From the NCBI GenBank assembly GCA_017515125.1, contig JAFWHP010000032.1, positions 1 to 11,663 of the forward strand: DNA of 11,663 bases, in the 5' to 3' direction. How positions within the stretch are numbered: the stretch's first letter is position 1; every line of letters begins with the position of its first letter. The notes under the pieces are model-generated. The model saw only the letters and a program-made list of their open reading frames with translations, searched no databases and was not told the origin of the DNA. The DNA comes from Candidatus Saccharimonadota bacterium. Its GTDB lineage: Bacteria > Patescibacteriota > Saccharimonadia > Saccharimonadales > Saccharimonadaceae. Below, one piece after another: positions 1 to 8,400 of this stretch. The position numbers and the translations under genes are program-made.

Positions 1-90
1 ATGCAACAAGGCCGAATTATTTATGTTTTCTTATTAATACTTTATGTTTATTTAACAAAACAATTATGTTATTTTATTAAACGCTTTTGT

Positions 91-120
91 TTTACATCTG
101 GGGGTATTTAATGCTATAAT
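91..120 (+). promoter_or_regulatory. Promoter for the 171-476 gene
   Basis: TTTACA (91-96) is followed after 18 bases by TATAAT (115-120), with a TG two bases upstream (TGC-TATAAT, extended -10). Transcription should begin near 127, giving a leader of about 44 nt before the GTG start at 171. Bases 1-90 are very AT-rich and show nothing else convincing. Confidence 0.7.
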
Positions 121-170
121 TCGCGCAGGTAGTGGCGGGCGTACTTTCAAAGAAAGGTTGGTGAAGCGGA

Positions 171-476
171 GTGAAAAACAGGTATAAGCTTAAAAACGCT
201 AACGAACTGGAACTAATGACATTTCAGAATGCGAATTCAATCTGGATAGAGTTTTGGCGACTTGGACGAAGATGTGATGATGCTTATGATACTTTGCTTT
301 TTGCAACCGAGCGGTTGCACGAGGTTGAAAAAGAGAGTAAAGAAGGTGAAGGAGTGACTGATTACCGACTGGTACTTGCAAGGAAAAGATATGTGTCGGC
401 AGCAGAGGAGTATGAATATCAAAAATCCGAGCGAGCAAAAGCGAAGGCCAGGCTGACGCGAATTAGGCACCGATAG
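171..476 (+). CDS. Hypothetical protein, 101 aa, helical and highly charged
   Basis: Not recognised. The protein has no signal peptide or membrane segment. From about residue 25 onward it is rich in Glu, Lys, Arg, Ala and Tyr in a pattern typical of long amphipathic helices or a helical hairpin, and its C-terminus is strongly basic (ending LTRIRHR), which would fit nucleic-acid binding or assembly but proves neither. The GTG at 171 is chosen because it lies just after an AGCGGA purine stretch and about 44 nt after a good promoter; a later start at ATG 216 is possible. It is convergent with rplU and shares its terminator hairpin. Two overlapping antisense frames are shadows. Confidence 0.65.
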   Translation: MKNRYKLKNANELELMTFQNANSIWIEFWRLGRRCDDAYDTLLFATERLHEVEKESKEGEGVTDYRLVLARKRYVSAAEEYEYQKSERAKAKARLTRIRHR

Positions 477-561
477 ACACAAAAACACTGTTTAATAAGT
501 GTTGACGCGTAAGATATCACTCATGTTATTGGCCCTTAGCGGGCAATCAACCATTATCGAA

Positions 562-585
562 AAGAGGCGCAGGATTGCGCCTCTT
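562..585. terminator. Bidirectional terminator between the 171-476 gene and rplU
   Basis: A perfect 10-bp stem (AAGAGGCGCA 562-571 / TGCGCCTCTT 576-585) has a 4-nt loop. The minus strand continues TTTT directly, so it works best for rplU, and it can also stop the + strand gene. A weaker 6-bp hairpin, AACACT/AGTGTT, lies just upstream near 484-502. Confidence 0.75.
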
Positions 586-621
586 ATTAATGATTTGCTA
601 ATTAAATAGCTGTGTACTTAA

Positions 622-930
622 TTAAGCGATTTTGGTAACCCGGATTTCGCTATATTTTTGGCGATGGCCAGTTTCTTTATGGACACGCTTTTTTGCTTTG
701 TAGCGAATAACGCGAATCTTATCTCCCTTAACTTCGGGCGTTACTACTTCTGCTGAAACTTTTACGCCCTTTACCGTTGGAGCACCAACAGTGGTTTTGT
801 CACCGTCGATAACGAGTAAAGCGTCAAGTTCGAGCTCTTTAGTGCCTGTCGGGAGGAGGTCCACCCGTAGGGTCTCTTGTTCGGCGACGAGATATTGCTT
901 CCCGCCTACCAGAATGACTGCTTTTTTCAT
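622..930 (-). CDS. rplU: 50S ribosomal protein bL21
   Basis: bL21 is a component of the large ribosomal subunit that binds 23S rRNA. The 102-residue length is normal for the family. The N-terminal MKKAVILVGGKQYLV and the GDKIRVIRYKAKKRVHKETGHRQ-type C-terminal block (about residues 68-92) are the bL21 signature, with the basic RNA-binding loop intact. The ATG is preceded by AAAGGA with a suitable gap and by its own promoter at 955-983. rpmA (bL27), usually directly downstream, is absent: transcription runs into the hairpin at 562-585. Here rplU is therefore a single-gene unit, placed after the terminator of the surface-protein operon. Confidence 0.97.
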   Translation of the reverse strand: MKKAVILVGGKQYLVAEQETLRVDLLPTGTKELELDALLVIDGDKTTVGAPTVKGVKVSAEVVTPEVKGDKIRVIRYKAKKRVHKETGHRQKYSEIRVTKIA

Positions 931-954
931 ACTATTCCTTTGCTTATCTATGTA

Positions 955-983
955 ATTGTATCATATTTTATAGTATTTGAAAA
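955..983 (-). promoter_or_regulatory. Promoter of rplU
   Basis: On the minus strand, TACAAT (955-960) is preceded by TGA (extended -10), and TTTTCA lies 17 bases upstream (978-983). The start would be near 948, leaving a short leader that contains the AAAGGA ribosome-binding site. The -35 overlaps the terminator of the upstream operon. Confidence 0.6.
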
Positions 984-1004
984 GACCCCTTGCGAGGTCT
1001 TTTC
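979..1004 (-). terminator. Terminator of the surface-protein operon
   Basis: A 9-bp inverted repeat (GAAAAGACC 979-987 / GGTCTTTTC 996-1004) lies about 20 nt after the stop of the LPNTG protein. On the minus strand this gives an A-rich ascending arm, a GC core and a T run, the usual Rho-independent form. Confidence 0.8.
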
Positions 1005-1024
1005 AATTGAGGCGGAGCTGACGA

Positions 1025-2422
1025 TTACTGCTTAGTAGGCTGGTTTTTGCCATCTGAAGATTCTTCGGCTTTGGTTCCATCATCTTTGCCAGAAACAGAG
1101 CTTTCTACGGTTTTGAGAGTTCTGTTGCTACGGTATAGATAGTAGGCACCGCCACCTAGACCCAACACAATAATGACAGCCATGACTATTTCTAGTGGAC
1201 CAGTGTTTGGAAGCTCTTGGCAGCCCTCCATTTCAGGATTAGTTTTGCAGTTCTTTTCCTGACATTCTGGAAGTGCTGGGTTGGTTTCGCAATTATCGAG
1301 AGTTGGGGTTGGCTCTTCGCAGCCATCTTCTTTCTTGACGGTAATACTGACAGAATCATCCTTACTGTCGCCAGTAGAAACATCACTGTCATAGGTTAGT
1401 TTGGCGCTATTGATTAACTCGCGACCAGTGCAATCAAAATCCTCGCCGGCTTTGACTTTGTATTTTAGGTAAACTACGTTGCCGGTTCCGATAGTGCCAA
1501 GATTAAAGCCCGTCGTAAAAATACTATCCGATTGGGTTTCTTCTACGGTTGAGCTATTTGCCCTCAAGGTAACACTGCCCGGGACGAGCGTAAGCCCTTC
1601 TGGCAGCGTGTCTTTTACAACGGCGTTAGTTAAGGCGACGTTGCCGGTGTTTTCGATTGCGAGTTGATAATAGGCTTCTTCGCCAGGCTGCAAGACAACG
1701 CTTTCGCCGAAATTCACACCATCCTTCGAGACGGATTTGTTGATAGTACCTCCTAGCTCTTCGGCTTGAAGAACATAAGATACTACACCATGATACTCCT
1801 CGCAGCCGGGGATAATTCCGTTTAATGCATTCAGCCCGACTAGAGCACCGCCTTCAGTAAAGAGAGTCGAAGGCATCACGCTGCCGTTGGCCCTCCAGTC
1901 ATTGTATATTTTGGCAGACCCTGCGACGTAGTGAAGCAAAATCTTGTCGGTCGTCGTAGTCATATAAGCCTCATCCCAAACCGAAGCAGGGTTGGAGTTG
2001 TCGGCGGTGATTTTGGCCGAAATGGTGCCTTTTTCGGCGGGCGTGAGAACCGTAGAGAAAGAAGTGGACATATGGGTACGGAGAGCTACGCCGACGTTGT
2101 TGTGGGCGGAGTCGTTCAAAGTTGCGGAGGCATTATTATGAAAATAAACGTAGACTAAGTATTGCTTACCGGGTTGAACTTCCACCTCGTTCTTAAGATC
2201 AGTGACAGCAGTGTTGATCTCGCCGACGCGGACGAAATCACGCTCATCACCAATAGTGGGGTTGTTCGTAATTGAGTTGAAGGTTGGATATGTCGCGGGA
2301 TTCTCCATTGTGAAGGTTGCGCGTTCTGGGCCCCAAGCGGAAACGGCGACCGTACTGATTAGGCTAAGTCCGAGCGTAGCTGCGCTTAAGCCTAGTTTTT
2401 TATAGTTATTATATTTTTTCAT
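1025..2422 (-). CDS. LPNTG-anchored surface protein with DUF11-like domain, 465 aa
   Basis: This is a predicted sortase substrate displayed on the cell surface. Residues 1-29 form a signal peptide (basic n-region MKKYNNYKKL, hydrophobic core, cleavage after AVSA). The middle, to about 220, is an unrecognised extracellular domain. Residues about 225-360 resemble a DUF11/conserved-repeat beta-sandwich, with the ENTGNVALTNAVVKDTLPEG pattern. A Cys-rich linker follows with two related units (CETNPALPECQ and CKTNPEMEGCQ), then LPNTG at 404-408, a membrane helix at about 412-430 and an unusually long polar tail of about 32 residues instead of a few basic ones. The start has AAAGGA seven bases upstream. 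It is the last gene of the 4676-1025 operon, 27 nt after the gene before it. The ligand is unknown; adhesion to a host bacterium is a plausible inference only. Confidence 0.85.
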   Translation of the reverse strand: MKKYNNYKKLGLSAATLGLSLISTVAVSAWGPERATFTMENPATYPTFNSITNNPTIGDERDFVRVGEINTAVTDLKNEVEVQPGKQYLVYVYFHNNASATLNDSAHNNVGVALRTHMSTSFSTVLTPAEKGTISAKITADNSNPASVWDEAYMTTTTDKILLHYVAGSAKIYNDWRANGSVMPSTLFTEGGALVGLNALNGIIPGCEEYHGVVSYVLQAEELGGTINKSVSKDGVNFGESVVLQPGEEAYYQLAIENTGNVALTNAVVKDTLPEGLTLVPGSVTLRANSSTVEETQSDSIFTTGFNLGTIGTGNVVYLKYKVKAGEDFDCTGRELINSAKLTYDSDVSTGDSKDDSVSITVKKEDGCEEPTPTLDNCETNPALPECQEKNCKTNPEMEGCQELPNTGPLEIVMAVIIVLGLGGGAYYLYRSNRTLKTVESSVSGKDDGTKAEESSDGKNQPTKQ

Positions 2423-2449
2423 TTGATTCCTTTCTGCCTTCCCTTTTTG

Positions 2450-4351
2450 TTATTGTATTCCTAAATCTGCTAAGGCATCACTAACTTCTACGTTATCGAC
2501 TGGAGCAGCTTCTACCGGGATTGCAGCTTCGTCGGCAGCAGCTTGCGCACTAGTATCGGGGGCGACAGTATATTCCGGTTCAGGAGCAATATTCGCCGAA
2601 TAGTCATTCGCTGGAGCCTCTTGTACTACTGGGGCAGGGGTTTCAGGCTGGGCGGCTGGAGCCGCAGCGGATGTTTCGGCTGTGGCCGCTGGTGCGGCGG
2701 CTTCATTAGTCACTATTTGGGCGGCAGTTTCGCCAGTTGCGACTGGTTCGGGAGTGACTTGTTCTGGCGTAACTGGCTGAGCCTGCTCTACATGAACTTC
2801 ATTGGTGCCAACATCTTCTGCTATATCCTGCTGAATTTCTTGATCAATTCTAACAGCGTTTTCTGCATCTTTGGGTGCTAAGGTCTCTGATTGAGGCTGG
2901 GCCTCGGTTTGGGCTGGGGTCTCAGGTTGCTTGGGCTTCTCGGTTTCTTGTTTTTCTTCTTTTTTAGGTTTGGACTGTTCTACAGGAGTAGTTTCGCTTG
3001 GAGTATTTGTGTTGACAGGGGTCGTTATGACTGGCGTGCCGGTTGAGGTTTCTGATTGGCGGGTTTCGGACTCGGATTGTCTAGTTTCAGATTGCTGCTC
3101 GGTTTCTTTTTTTTCTGTCTTGTTTGTCGCCCTCTCGCCCTCTTTAATTTCTACTATAGCGACGGTGCCATCTGAATGGTGCACGAATAATTGATCTGTG
3201 GGATTACCACAATCTTCTTTACTAACCCAGTGCACCGATACATCATTTACTTGAGTTTCACTGACTAGGATTTCCTTTCCTGTCAGGTCGCTTTCTACGT
3301 ATCTACCATGTTTCTCGCCGGATTCGTCCTCGATAACGCCCATGTTGTGGTACTTGCCATTTCCGGTTTCATAATGATATGTAGTATTATCAAAGAATGC
3401 TTTTTGCGCTTCTTGGAACTTAAGCTTTTCTTCTGGCGACATATTTTTAATTTTTTCTTCGGCTTCCGCTTGCGATAGGCCTTCGAAACCTTCAAAACTG
3501 CCGGCGATAGCGACTGCGGCCGCAGGTTCTTTCATGGAATATGCAAAGAATTCCTGGACATCCCCTCTTTGCTCGGCGGTGGCTTCTTCAGGATTAATGC
3601 CCATGGCTTCTAGCACTGCGTCAGGGTTTCCTACAGCATGATCCGAAACTTTTCCTTCGGCATTGTAACAACCTATATTATCGTATTGCAGGTATGAACC
3701 ATCGATACTAGCGTCCAGTACTTCATAGCCCGTGAGTTCTTTTTCGCTCGTCCATTGCTCGGCGCCGATTTGGGCGGCGAGTTCGTCGGCAGAGCTAATA
3801 TTTAGCTCGGTTTCAAACTCAGTTTCGACAGGTGCTTCTGATTCGGTCTCGATAGCGGCTTTGGCCTCAGCGCCTTCGTTTGATTTGTTAAACTTGACTG
3901 CAACAAGAGTCGCAATCCCAGCCAGTGCGACCATTACGGCCGGAGCGCCGTACTGCTTTAGGAAATTCTTGAAGCCTTTGTTACGCTTCGCGGCGGCACC
4001 GGTTTGCTCGGCGCTACGTCCTGATGGGTCGGCTTCGGGGCCAGATGTCGACTCGCCGGATGCTGTCCCAGACGGATCACCTTCGGGCTGAGATGGGGTT
4101 GCGCTGGGCGCTGGCTCCGGATTAGATGCGGGGGCCTGGGCTTTTTCAATTTGTTCGATTTGTTCGATTATGCTGGCGCATTTTTCCCAGTCGCCTCCTG
4201 CGGCCTCAAGTTCCTTATATAACCCGTTGAGTCTTTCCTCACGCTCTCGCTCTGCCCGTTCTGCAGCGCCGACCGACTCACCTCGCGCTCGGTTCCCTGC
4301 TCTACCATTAGTTTCCCCGCCAGACGTTGGCGTTGCATTAGGATTAAACAT
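2450..4351 (-). CDS. Single-pass membrane protein with low-complexity C-terminus, 633 aa
   Basis: Family not recognised. Residues 1-70 are charged, with a likely coiled coil at about 28-70 (Ala/Glu/Arg-rich). Residues 71-125 are a Pro/Ser/Gly linker. A basic patch (AAKRNKGFKNFLK) precedes one membrane helix at about 134-153. There is no N-terminal signal peptide, so the short N-terminus is probably cytosolic and the rest outside. Residues about 175-410 look folded, with two cysteines (in NIGCYN and KEDCGN) that could pair. Residues about 412-633 are Thr/Glu/Gln/Pro/Ala-rich repeats such as SETRQSESETRQSETST, a stalk-like tail. The ATG overlaps the upstream stop by 8 nt, and its GGAGGT ribosome site lies inside that gene, so translation is probably coupled. 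Confidence 0.8.
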   Translation of the reverse strand: MFNPNATPTSGGETNGRAGNRARGESVGAAERAEREREERLNGLYKELEAAGGDWEKCASIIEQIEQIEKAQAPASNPEPAPSATPSQPEGDPSGTASGESTSGPEADPSGRSAEQTGAAAKRNKGFKNFLKQYGAPAVMVALAGIATLVAVKFNKSNEGAEAKAAIETESEAPVETEFETELNISSADELAAQIGAEQWTSEKELTGYEVLDASIDGSYLQYDNIGCYNAEGKVSDHAVGNPDAVLEAMGINPEEATAEQRGDVQEFFAYSMKEPAAAVAIAGSFEGFEGLSQAEAEEKIKNMSPEEKLKFQEAQKAFFDNTTYHYETGNGKYHNMGVIEDESGEKHGRYVESDLTGKEILVSETQVNDVSVHWVSKEDCGNPTDQLFVHHSDGTVAIVEIKEGERATNKTEKKETEQQSETRQSESETRQSETSTGTPVITTPVNTNTPSETTPVEQSKPKKEEKQETEKPKQPETPAQTEAQPQSETLAPKDAENAVRIDQEIQQDIAEDVGTNEVHVEQAQPVTPEQVTPEPVATGETAAQIVTNEAAAPAATAETSAAAPAAQPETPAPVVQEAPANDYSANIAPEPEYTVAPDTSAQAAADEAAIPVEAAPVDNVEVSDALADLGIQ

Positions 4352-4676
4352 TTTGACCTCCTCTCAAGTATTCTACGCCGAATTTAGTCATAGCATCAGA
4401 GATGGTTTTCTCGACATTTATATTATACTTTTGGAAAAAACTTTGGAAGACGGAAGGGTTTTCCTGCTCGACGGCCAGAAGGTTGTTTAATTCGACAGAT
4501 TGAGACTCAGTAAGATTACCGAAGAGCGCTTGAATAATACTGTTGTCTAGGGCCTTGATTTGCTTTTCTTTGAAACTGCCAATCTCCTCGGGATTATTGA
4601 CGGGGAGAGGACGTTTTTTGATTAATTCGTCGATAAACTTCTCCAGAGTTTCTCGATCAATAAGATAGTCTTCCAT
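4344..4676 (-). CDS. Hypothetical protein, 110 aa, first gene of the surface operon
   Basis: A small soluble, mostly helical protein without signal or membrane segments. The layout (helical N-terminus, then an ALFGNLTESQSVELNNLL stretch and an FFQKYNINVEKTISDAMTKF C-terminal helix) recalls the short DUF5663-type proteins common in Patescibacteria, but this is from memory and unverified. TGGAA lies a few bases before the ATG, and a good promoter lies about 45 nt further upstream. Its last codons carry the GGAGGT that serves the next gene, which it overlaps by 8 nt (ATGTTTAA). That coupling suggests it acts with the 633-aa membrane protein, for example in its assembly. Confidence 0.75.
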   Translation of the reverse strand: MEDYLIDRETLEKFIDELIKKRPLPVNNPEEIGSFKEKQIKALDNSIIQALFGNLTESQSVELNNLLAVEQENPSVFQSFFQKYNINVEKTISDAMTKFGVEYLRGGQNV

Positions 4677-4722
4677 GCTTATTCCATTTTAGTTATTGAT
4701 ATTATTTGACCTTTCTGTTTTA

Positions 4723-4751
4723 AGTTTAGCATAACCTTGTTTTAGAGTCAA
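4723..4751 (-). promoter_or_regulatory. Promoter of the 4676-1025 operon
   Basis: On the minus strand, TTGACT (4746-4751), 17 bases, TAAACT (4723-4728), with an extended TGC before the -10. The start would be near 4716, with a leader of about 40 nt. No other promoter is visible before the two downstream genes, which are overlapping or 27 nt apart. Confidence 0.7.
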
Positions 4752-4797
4752 ATGTTGGTATTCGGCTTTGTTTTAAATCCGAGCAGACAGGCCCTAC

Positions 4798-4826
4798 AAA
4801 AAACCGAACTTAGTGTTCGGTTTTTT
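4798..4826. terminator. Bidirectional terminator, likely for the 5005-5208 gene
   Basis: A6-CCGAAC (4798-4809), a 5-nt loop, then GTTCGG-T6 (4815-4826). It is a symmetric Rho-independent terminator with a T run on both strands. It lies about 180 nt after the small gene at 5005-5208 and isolates it from the operon promoter at 4723-4751. Confidence 0.8.
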
Positions 4827-5004
4827 GCCCTGCGGTGCTTTGGAGCCCTTAAATGGCATCATTTGATTTTAAACTGTAATTTATGACTGTGTTATTTTTA
4901 ATCTATCTTATAGGCATTTTCCTGTTTATATTTGATATTTTGTTTTGATTTTGTATTACATTGGTTTCCTTTCCTTGAAACGGTTAATCTATCAGTTATC
5001 TACC
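4827..5004. other. AT-rich spacer without a visible gene
   Basis: With the promoter and terminator at 4723-4826, this makes up the 328-nt gap between the operon and the 67-aa gene. It is T-rich on the plus strand; no ORF with a ribosome site, hairpin or repeat stands out. It is probably the long 3' untranslated region of the 67-aa gene. Confidence 0.5.
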
Positions 5005-5208
5005 TTAGGCGGCTTTTAAAATCTTGTTCCAATCGACCATGTTTTTGATTGCGAGTTTGACTGGGGAGTTTTTGATCTTGGCGATTGTTTCTTTGCTTAC
5101 TTTTTTGGGAGGAATATAGGTCTTTTCGTCCTCGTAAGGTTGATAATCGATGTCATCTCTCCAGTCGGAATCAATGACTTGATTTGGTAGATTAATTGTT
5201 TCTTGCAT
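5005..5208 (-). CDS. Hypothetical small protein, 67 aa
   Basis: Not recognised. It is soluble, with an acidic, tyrosine-containing first half (WRDDIDYQPYEDEKTYIPP) and a basic, helix-prone second half (KETIAKIKNSPVKLAIKNMV). A clear AAAGGA stands about 9 bases before the ATG, and the promoter is the best in the window. The A-rich leader of about 66 nt, almost free of G, can form a 7-bp hairpin (GTTAGAA/TTCTAAC). The strong promoter, clean ribosome site and isolated position between terminators imply an abundant single-gene transcript, which argues for a real gene despite its size. Confidence 0.75.
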   Translation of the reverse strand: MQETINLPNQVIDSDWRDDIDYQPYEDEKTYIPPKKVSKETIAKIKNSPVKLAIKNMVDWNKILKAA

Positions 5209-5281
5209 TTTATTTTTCCTTTTGTTTGTTTTGTTATTTGTTATTTGTTAGAATTTTTGTTTTGTTTTCTAACTTGTCCTT

Positions 5282-5310
5282 ATTGTAGCACACATGGGCT
5301 TTTTTGTCAA
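5282..5310 (-). promoter_or_regulatory. Near-consensus promoter of the 67-aa gene
   Basis: On the minus strand, TTGACA (5305-5310), exactly 17 bases, TACAAT (5282-5287), plus extended TGC. A second TTGACA at 5339-5344 has only a weak -10 partner. Start expected near 5275. Confidence 0.85.
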
Positions 5311-5408
5311 TAGTGTTTATGCTTTATTTTCGCAATATTGTCAAATTTACGGGGGTAAGATTGGCTAAGAATTATTACAAACCCGCCTTTTCGCCTGAAT
5401 TTCCTCCC

Positions 5409-5436
5409 AAAAAAACCGGGCTTTCGCTCGGTTTTT
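5409..5436 (-). terminator. Terminator of ileS
   Basis: About 22 nt after the ileS stop, the minus strand reads A5-CCG, GC, a GAAA loop, GC, CGG, then a T7 run (5409-5436), with one mismatch in the stem. The plus strand also has a T run, so it may work both ways. Confidence 0.85.
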
Positions 5437-5457
5437 AAATTAGAGTAGCTACGGTTG

Positions 5458-8400
5458 CTAGATTTTTTCGAGGGAGATAGTGACGTTCTCGCCGAAGACT
5501 TTGGCGATTTCATCATACGAATAGTTGGAGGATCTATCGATCTCGGTAGCACCTACCTCGGTCTTGATAAACGGCTCGTGGCCCTTTGGTAGGTCGCAAG
5601 AAAGCGACAGTTTAATCTGATCGTCTTGACGGAGTCCGGCGTGCTTTCTGGCAGACTGGACGGCGCGGATGATTTCGCGCGCGCGGCCTTCTTCGAGAAG
5701 CTCCGGTGTGAGGGTTTTGTCAAGTTCGAGTTTCTTGCCGTTTAGAACTATTTTGACATTAACCTCCTCGGCGATAATCTGTTCGTAGAACTTTTCGAGC
5801 TTTTCCCCATCATAAGTAAGCTTCGAGAGGGGCTGACGAATTTTAATCTGGTCCTCGGTATCGGATTTTTGCATCCTCAGGGCCAGGGCATCCGTAATAA
5901 TCTGGCGAGTACGAGACATTTGGTTTAGCAAATCCGTATCGACTGGGCCGGCAGATGGCCAATTGAGGAGATGAACCGAACTGTCGCTGCCGGTCATTTT
6001 TTGGTACAATTCCTCGGCTAGGAATGGAGTGAAGGGAGCGAGGAGCTTGGCAAGATAAACTAGGACATAGTATAAGGTAGCAAATGCTTCATTCTTGTCT
6101 TCCGTATCATCATTTTTGCTGAAACGGCGGCGAGAGCGGCGAACGAACCAGTTACTCATGTCGTCAATAAATGGGATGACATTCTCGAGAGCCTTCGGAA
6201 TGTTATACTCATCCATGCCTTTAGTGATTTCGTCACGAAGCTCATAGAGACGGGAGACGATCCAAGTATCTAGAGGGTTTGAAGCGTCCGAAATAATGTT
6301 CTTCTCGGACCGGAGTCGCTCGCTCCCGTCGTCACGGGGCTCGCGCTCCTCGCTCTCTCGGTCGTAACCTCCGAAGCGTCCTCGAAGAACATTATCTTCG
6401 GACGCTTTGGAAACCTTAATTGTAGCGTTTTCAAACCCTTCCAAATCATCAGAATCGATACCCTCGACCTCAGCATAAGTCGTGAAGAAATCATAAACAT
6501 TCCAAATCATATTGAGTTTGCGGTGAACGTCGGAGACGTCTTTGTCGAGAAGAGCGAAATCTTCGCCAGAAAGGACCGGGCTAGAAAGGAGCAAAAAGCG
6601 AAGCGCATCAGCAGAATATTGGTCCATGAGAACATTTGGATCGGTGTAGTTGCCGAGAGATTTGCTCATTTTGCGGCCGTCATTGCCAGCTAATGTTCCA
6701 GTGGTAATAACATTTTTATAGGCATTTTTGGGGCCGTTTTTGGCGTTTTCGCCGAAGGCGCCAATCTCGGCAAGAGCGGTGTTTACGGCGTGGACGTAAT
6801 AGAACCAGGCGCGGACCTGACCGACGTATTCAACTATGAAATCGGCCGGATAGTTGTTTTCGAACTTGTCTTTGTTCTCAAAAGGATAATGCAATTGTGC
6901 AAATGGCATGGAGCCAGATTCGAACCAACAGTCGAGAACCTTTTCGATACGAGTGAAATGCTCGAGATGAGCAGATTCCGATATTACTGGGGTGGGTCCT
7001 GCCGCGTTTTTCCCTCCCGCAGCTCCACCCTTCGGGTGTTCTGTGGGAGCCCTTCCAAACGCGTCACCCACCCCAACTGGGAATACTCGCCCATCCGCAA
7101 CATAGGCATCGAATTCAATTTCATCGACCCAGGGACGGTGGTAGTCGTCGAGTCGTTTGCCAGAGTATGCTTCGAGTTCGTCGTAAGAGCCGATGACTAA
7201 GACTGTGCCTTCTTTTGATTTCCAAACCGGCATAGCGGTAGCCCAAAAGCGATCGCGAGAGAGATTCCAATCTGGGGCAGCTTCGATATTCTTAGCAAAA
7301 CGCCCATGCTTTAAGTAGGATGGGAACCAATTAATGTTTTCGTTTTCTTCAAGCATCATTGTCTTTTGGCCGTCAATATCAAAGAACCAGGACGGGAAAG
7401 CGCGGTACATAATACGCTCTTTACTTCTTGGATTAAACGGATACTCGTGCTGAATGTACTCAATTTTATAGATAATTCCCTTTTGCTCAAGGCACTTGGC
7501 GATAAACTTATTCGCAGCCCAAATCTGAATACCATATTCGTCAGTATCACGAACGCCGAGCGCATGAAGCTTGTCGGCGTACTCTGGTAAGTAGTAGCCG
7601 TTCTCATCAAGAACATCAACAAAACCGATAGCGCCACGGTTCTCGACGGGTCCTGCTGCCGTACCTTCTGGGCGGGTCCTGCCGACTTTTCCTCCCCCAA
7701 AATTTTTACTTTGTAAAACATTTTGGGGGTCCCCCTCCAAAGTCGTCACCCGCCCATGCGGCCCCCCGACGGCGTCGGCTGTCGATGTATTATGTTTTTT
7801 GTAAAGTTCATAATCGTCTTCACCATAAGCGGGAGCGATATGAACGATACCGGTACCTTCGTCTGCGCCGACAAAGTCTGCGGTGAATACTTGGCAGATT
7901 GTACCGTCTAGGGATTCGTATTTGAGGCCAACGAGGTCTTTGCCCTTAATGGATGTAACTGGATCCGCCGTGCTCTGGACGGGTCCTGCCGGACCCTCTC
8001 CCTTCCCAAAATTTTTGCTTCGCAAAACATTTTGGGAGCCCTTTCCGGGTCCGTCACCCGTCCATGACATATCCGTTAAGTTTATTAACTCGTAGTCGGT
8101 GTCTTTGAAAATATACTTGGCTCTAGATTCAGCAATAATATACGTTTCGTCGCCTACTTTAACTGCAATGTAGTCCATGTCAGGGTTGACGGCGAGGGCG
8201 CGGTTGGCCATTAAGGTCCAGGGTGTAGTGGTCCAAGCCAAGAAATATACAGGAGATTCGGAAGCGATATTTTTCAACGTGCTCGGTTCGCGATCGTTGT
8301 CAAAAAGGCTGTCGGTGCCTCGTAAATATTGAGAAATACCATCTTCCGAATCTTCGTCTGTCGTCAACTTGAATTTTACATAGGCGCTTGGATCGGTAAC

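Noticed and set aside
1-111. A 36-codon ORF starting at base 1 with a hydrophobic centre
   Set aside because: It lies in AT-rich DNA at the window edge, its upstream region cannot be seen, and it runs over the -35 of the next gene.
2543-2881. Plus-strand ORFs of 60-136 codons within the minus-strand genes, such as 2543-2881, 6790-7200 and 8515-8922
   Set aside because: They are shadows of well-supported minus-strand genes with no ribosome sites or domains.
2881-3130. Repetitive DNA in the 633-aa gene as a mobile or regulatory repeat
   Set aside because: It is low-complexity coding sequence (Ser/Glu/Thr/Gln/Pro-rich stalk), without palindromes.
6905-6935. On the minus strand, GGTTCGAATC followed by TGGCTCCA, like a tRNA T-arm and 3' end
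   Set aside because: It encodes the conserved WFESGSMP motif of IleRS and no other tRNA arms are present.
6989-8064. The ileS insertions as self-splicing introns, inteins or bypassed segments
   Set aside because: They are far too short for known introns or inteins, lack splice-domain motifs, and are stop-free multiples of three overall, so plain translation is the simpler reading. Bypassing is not formally excluded.
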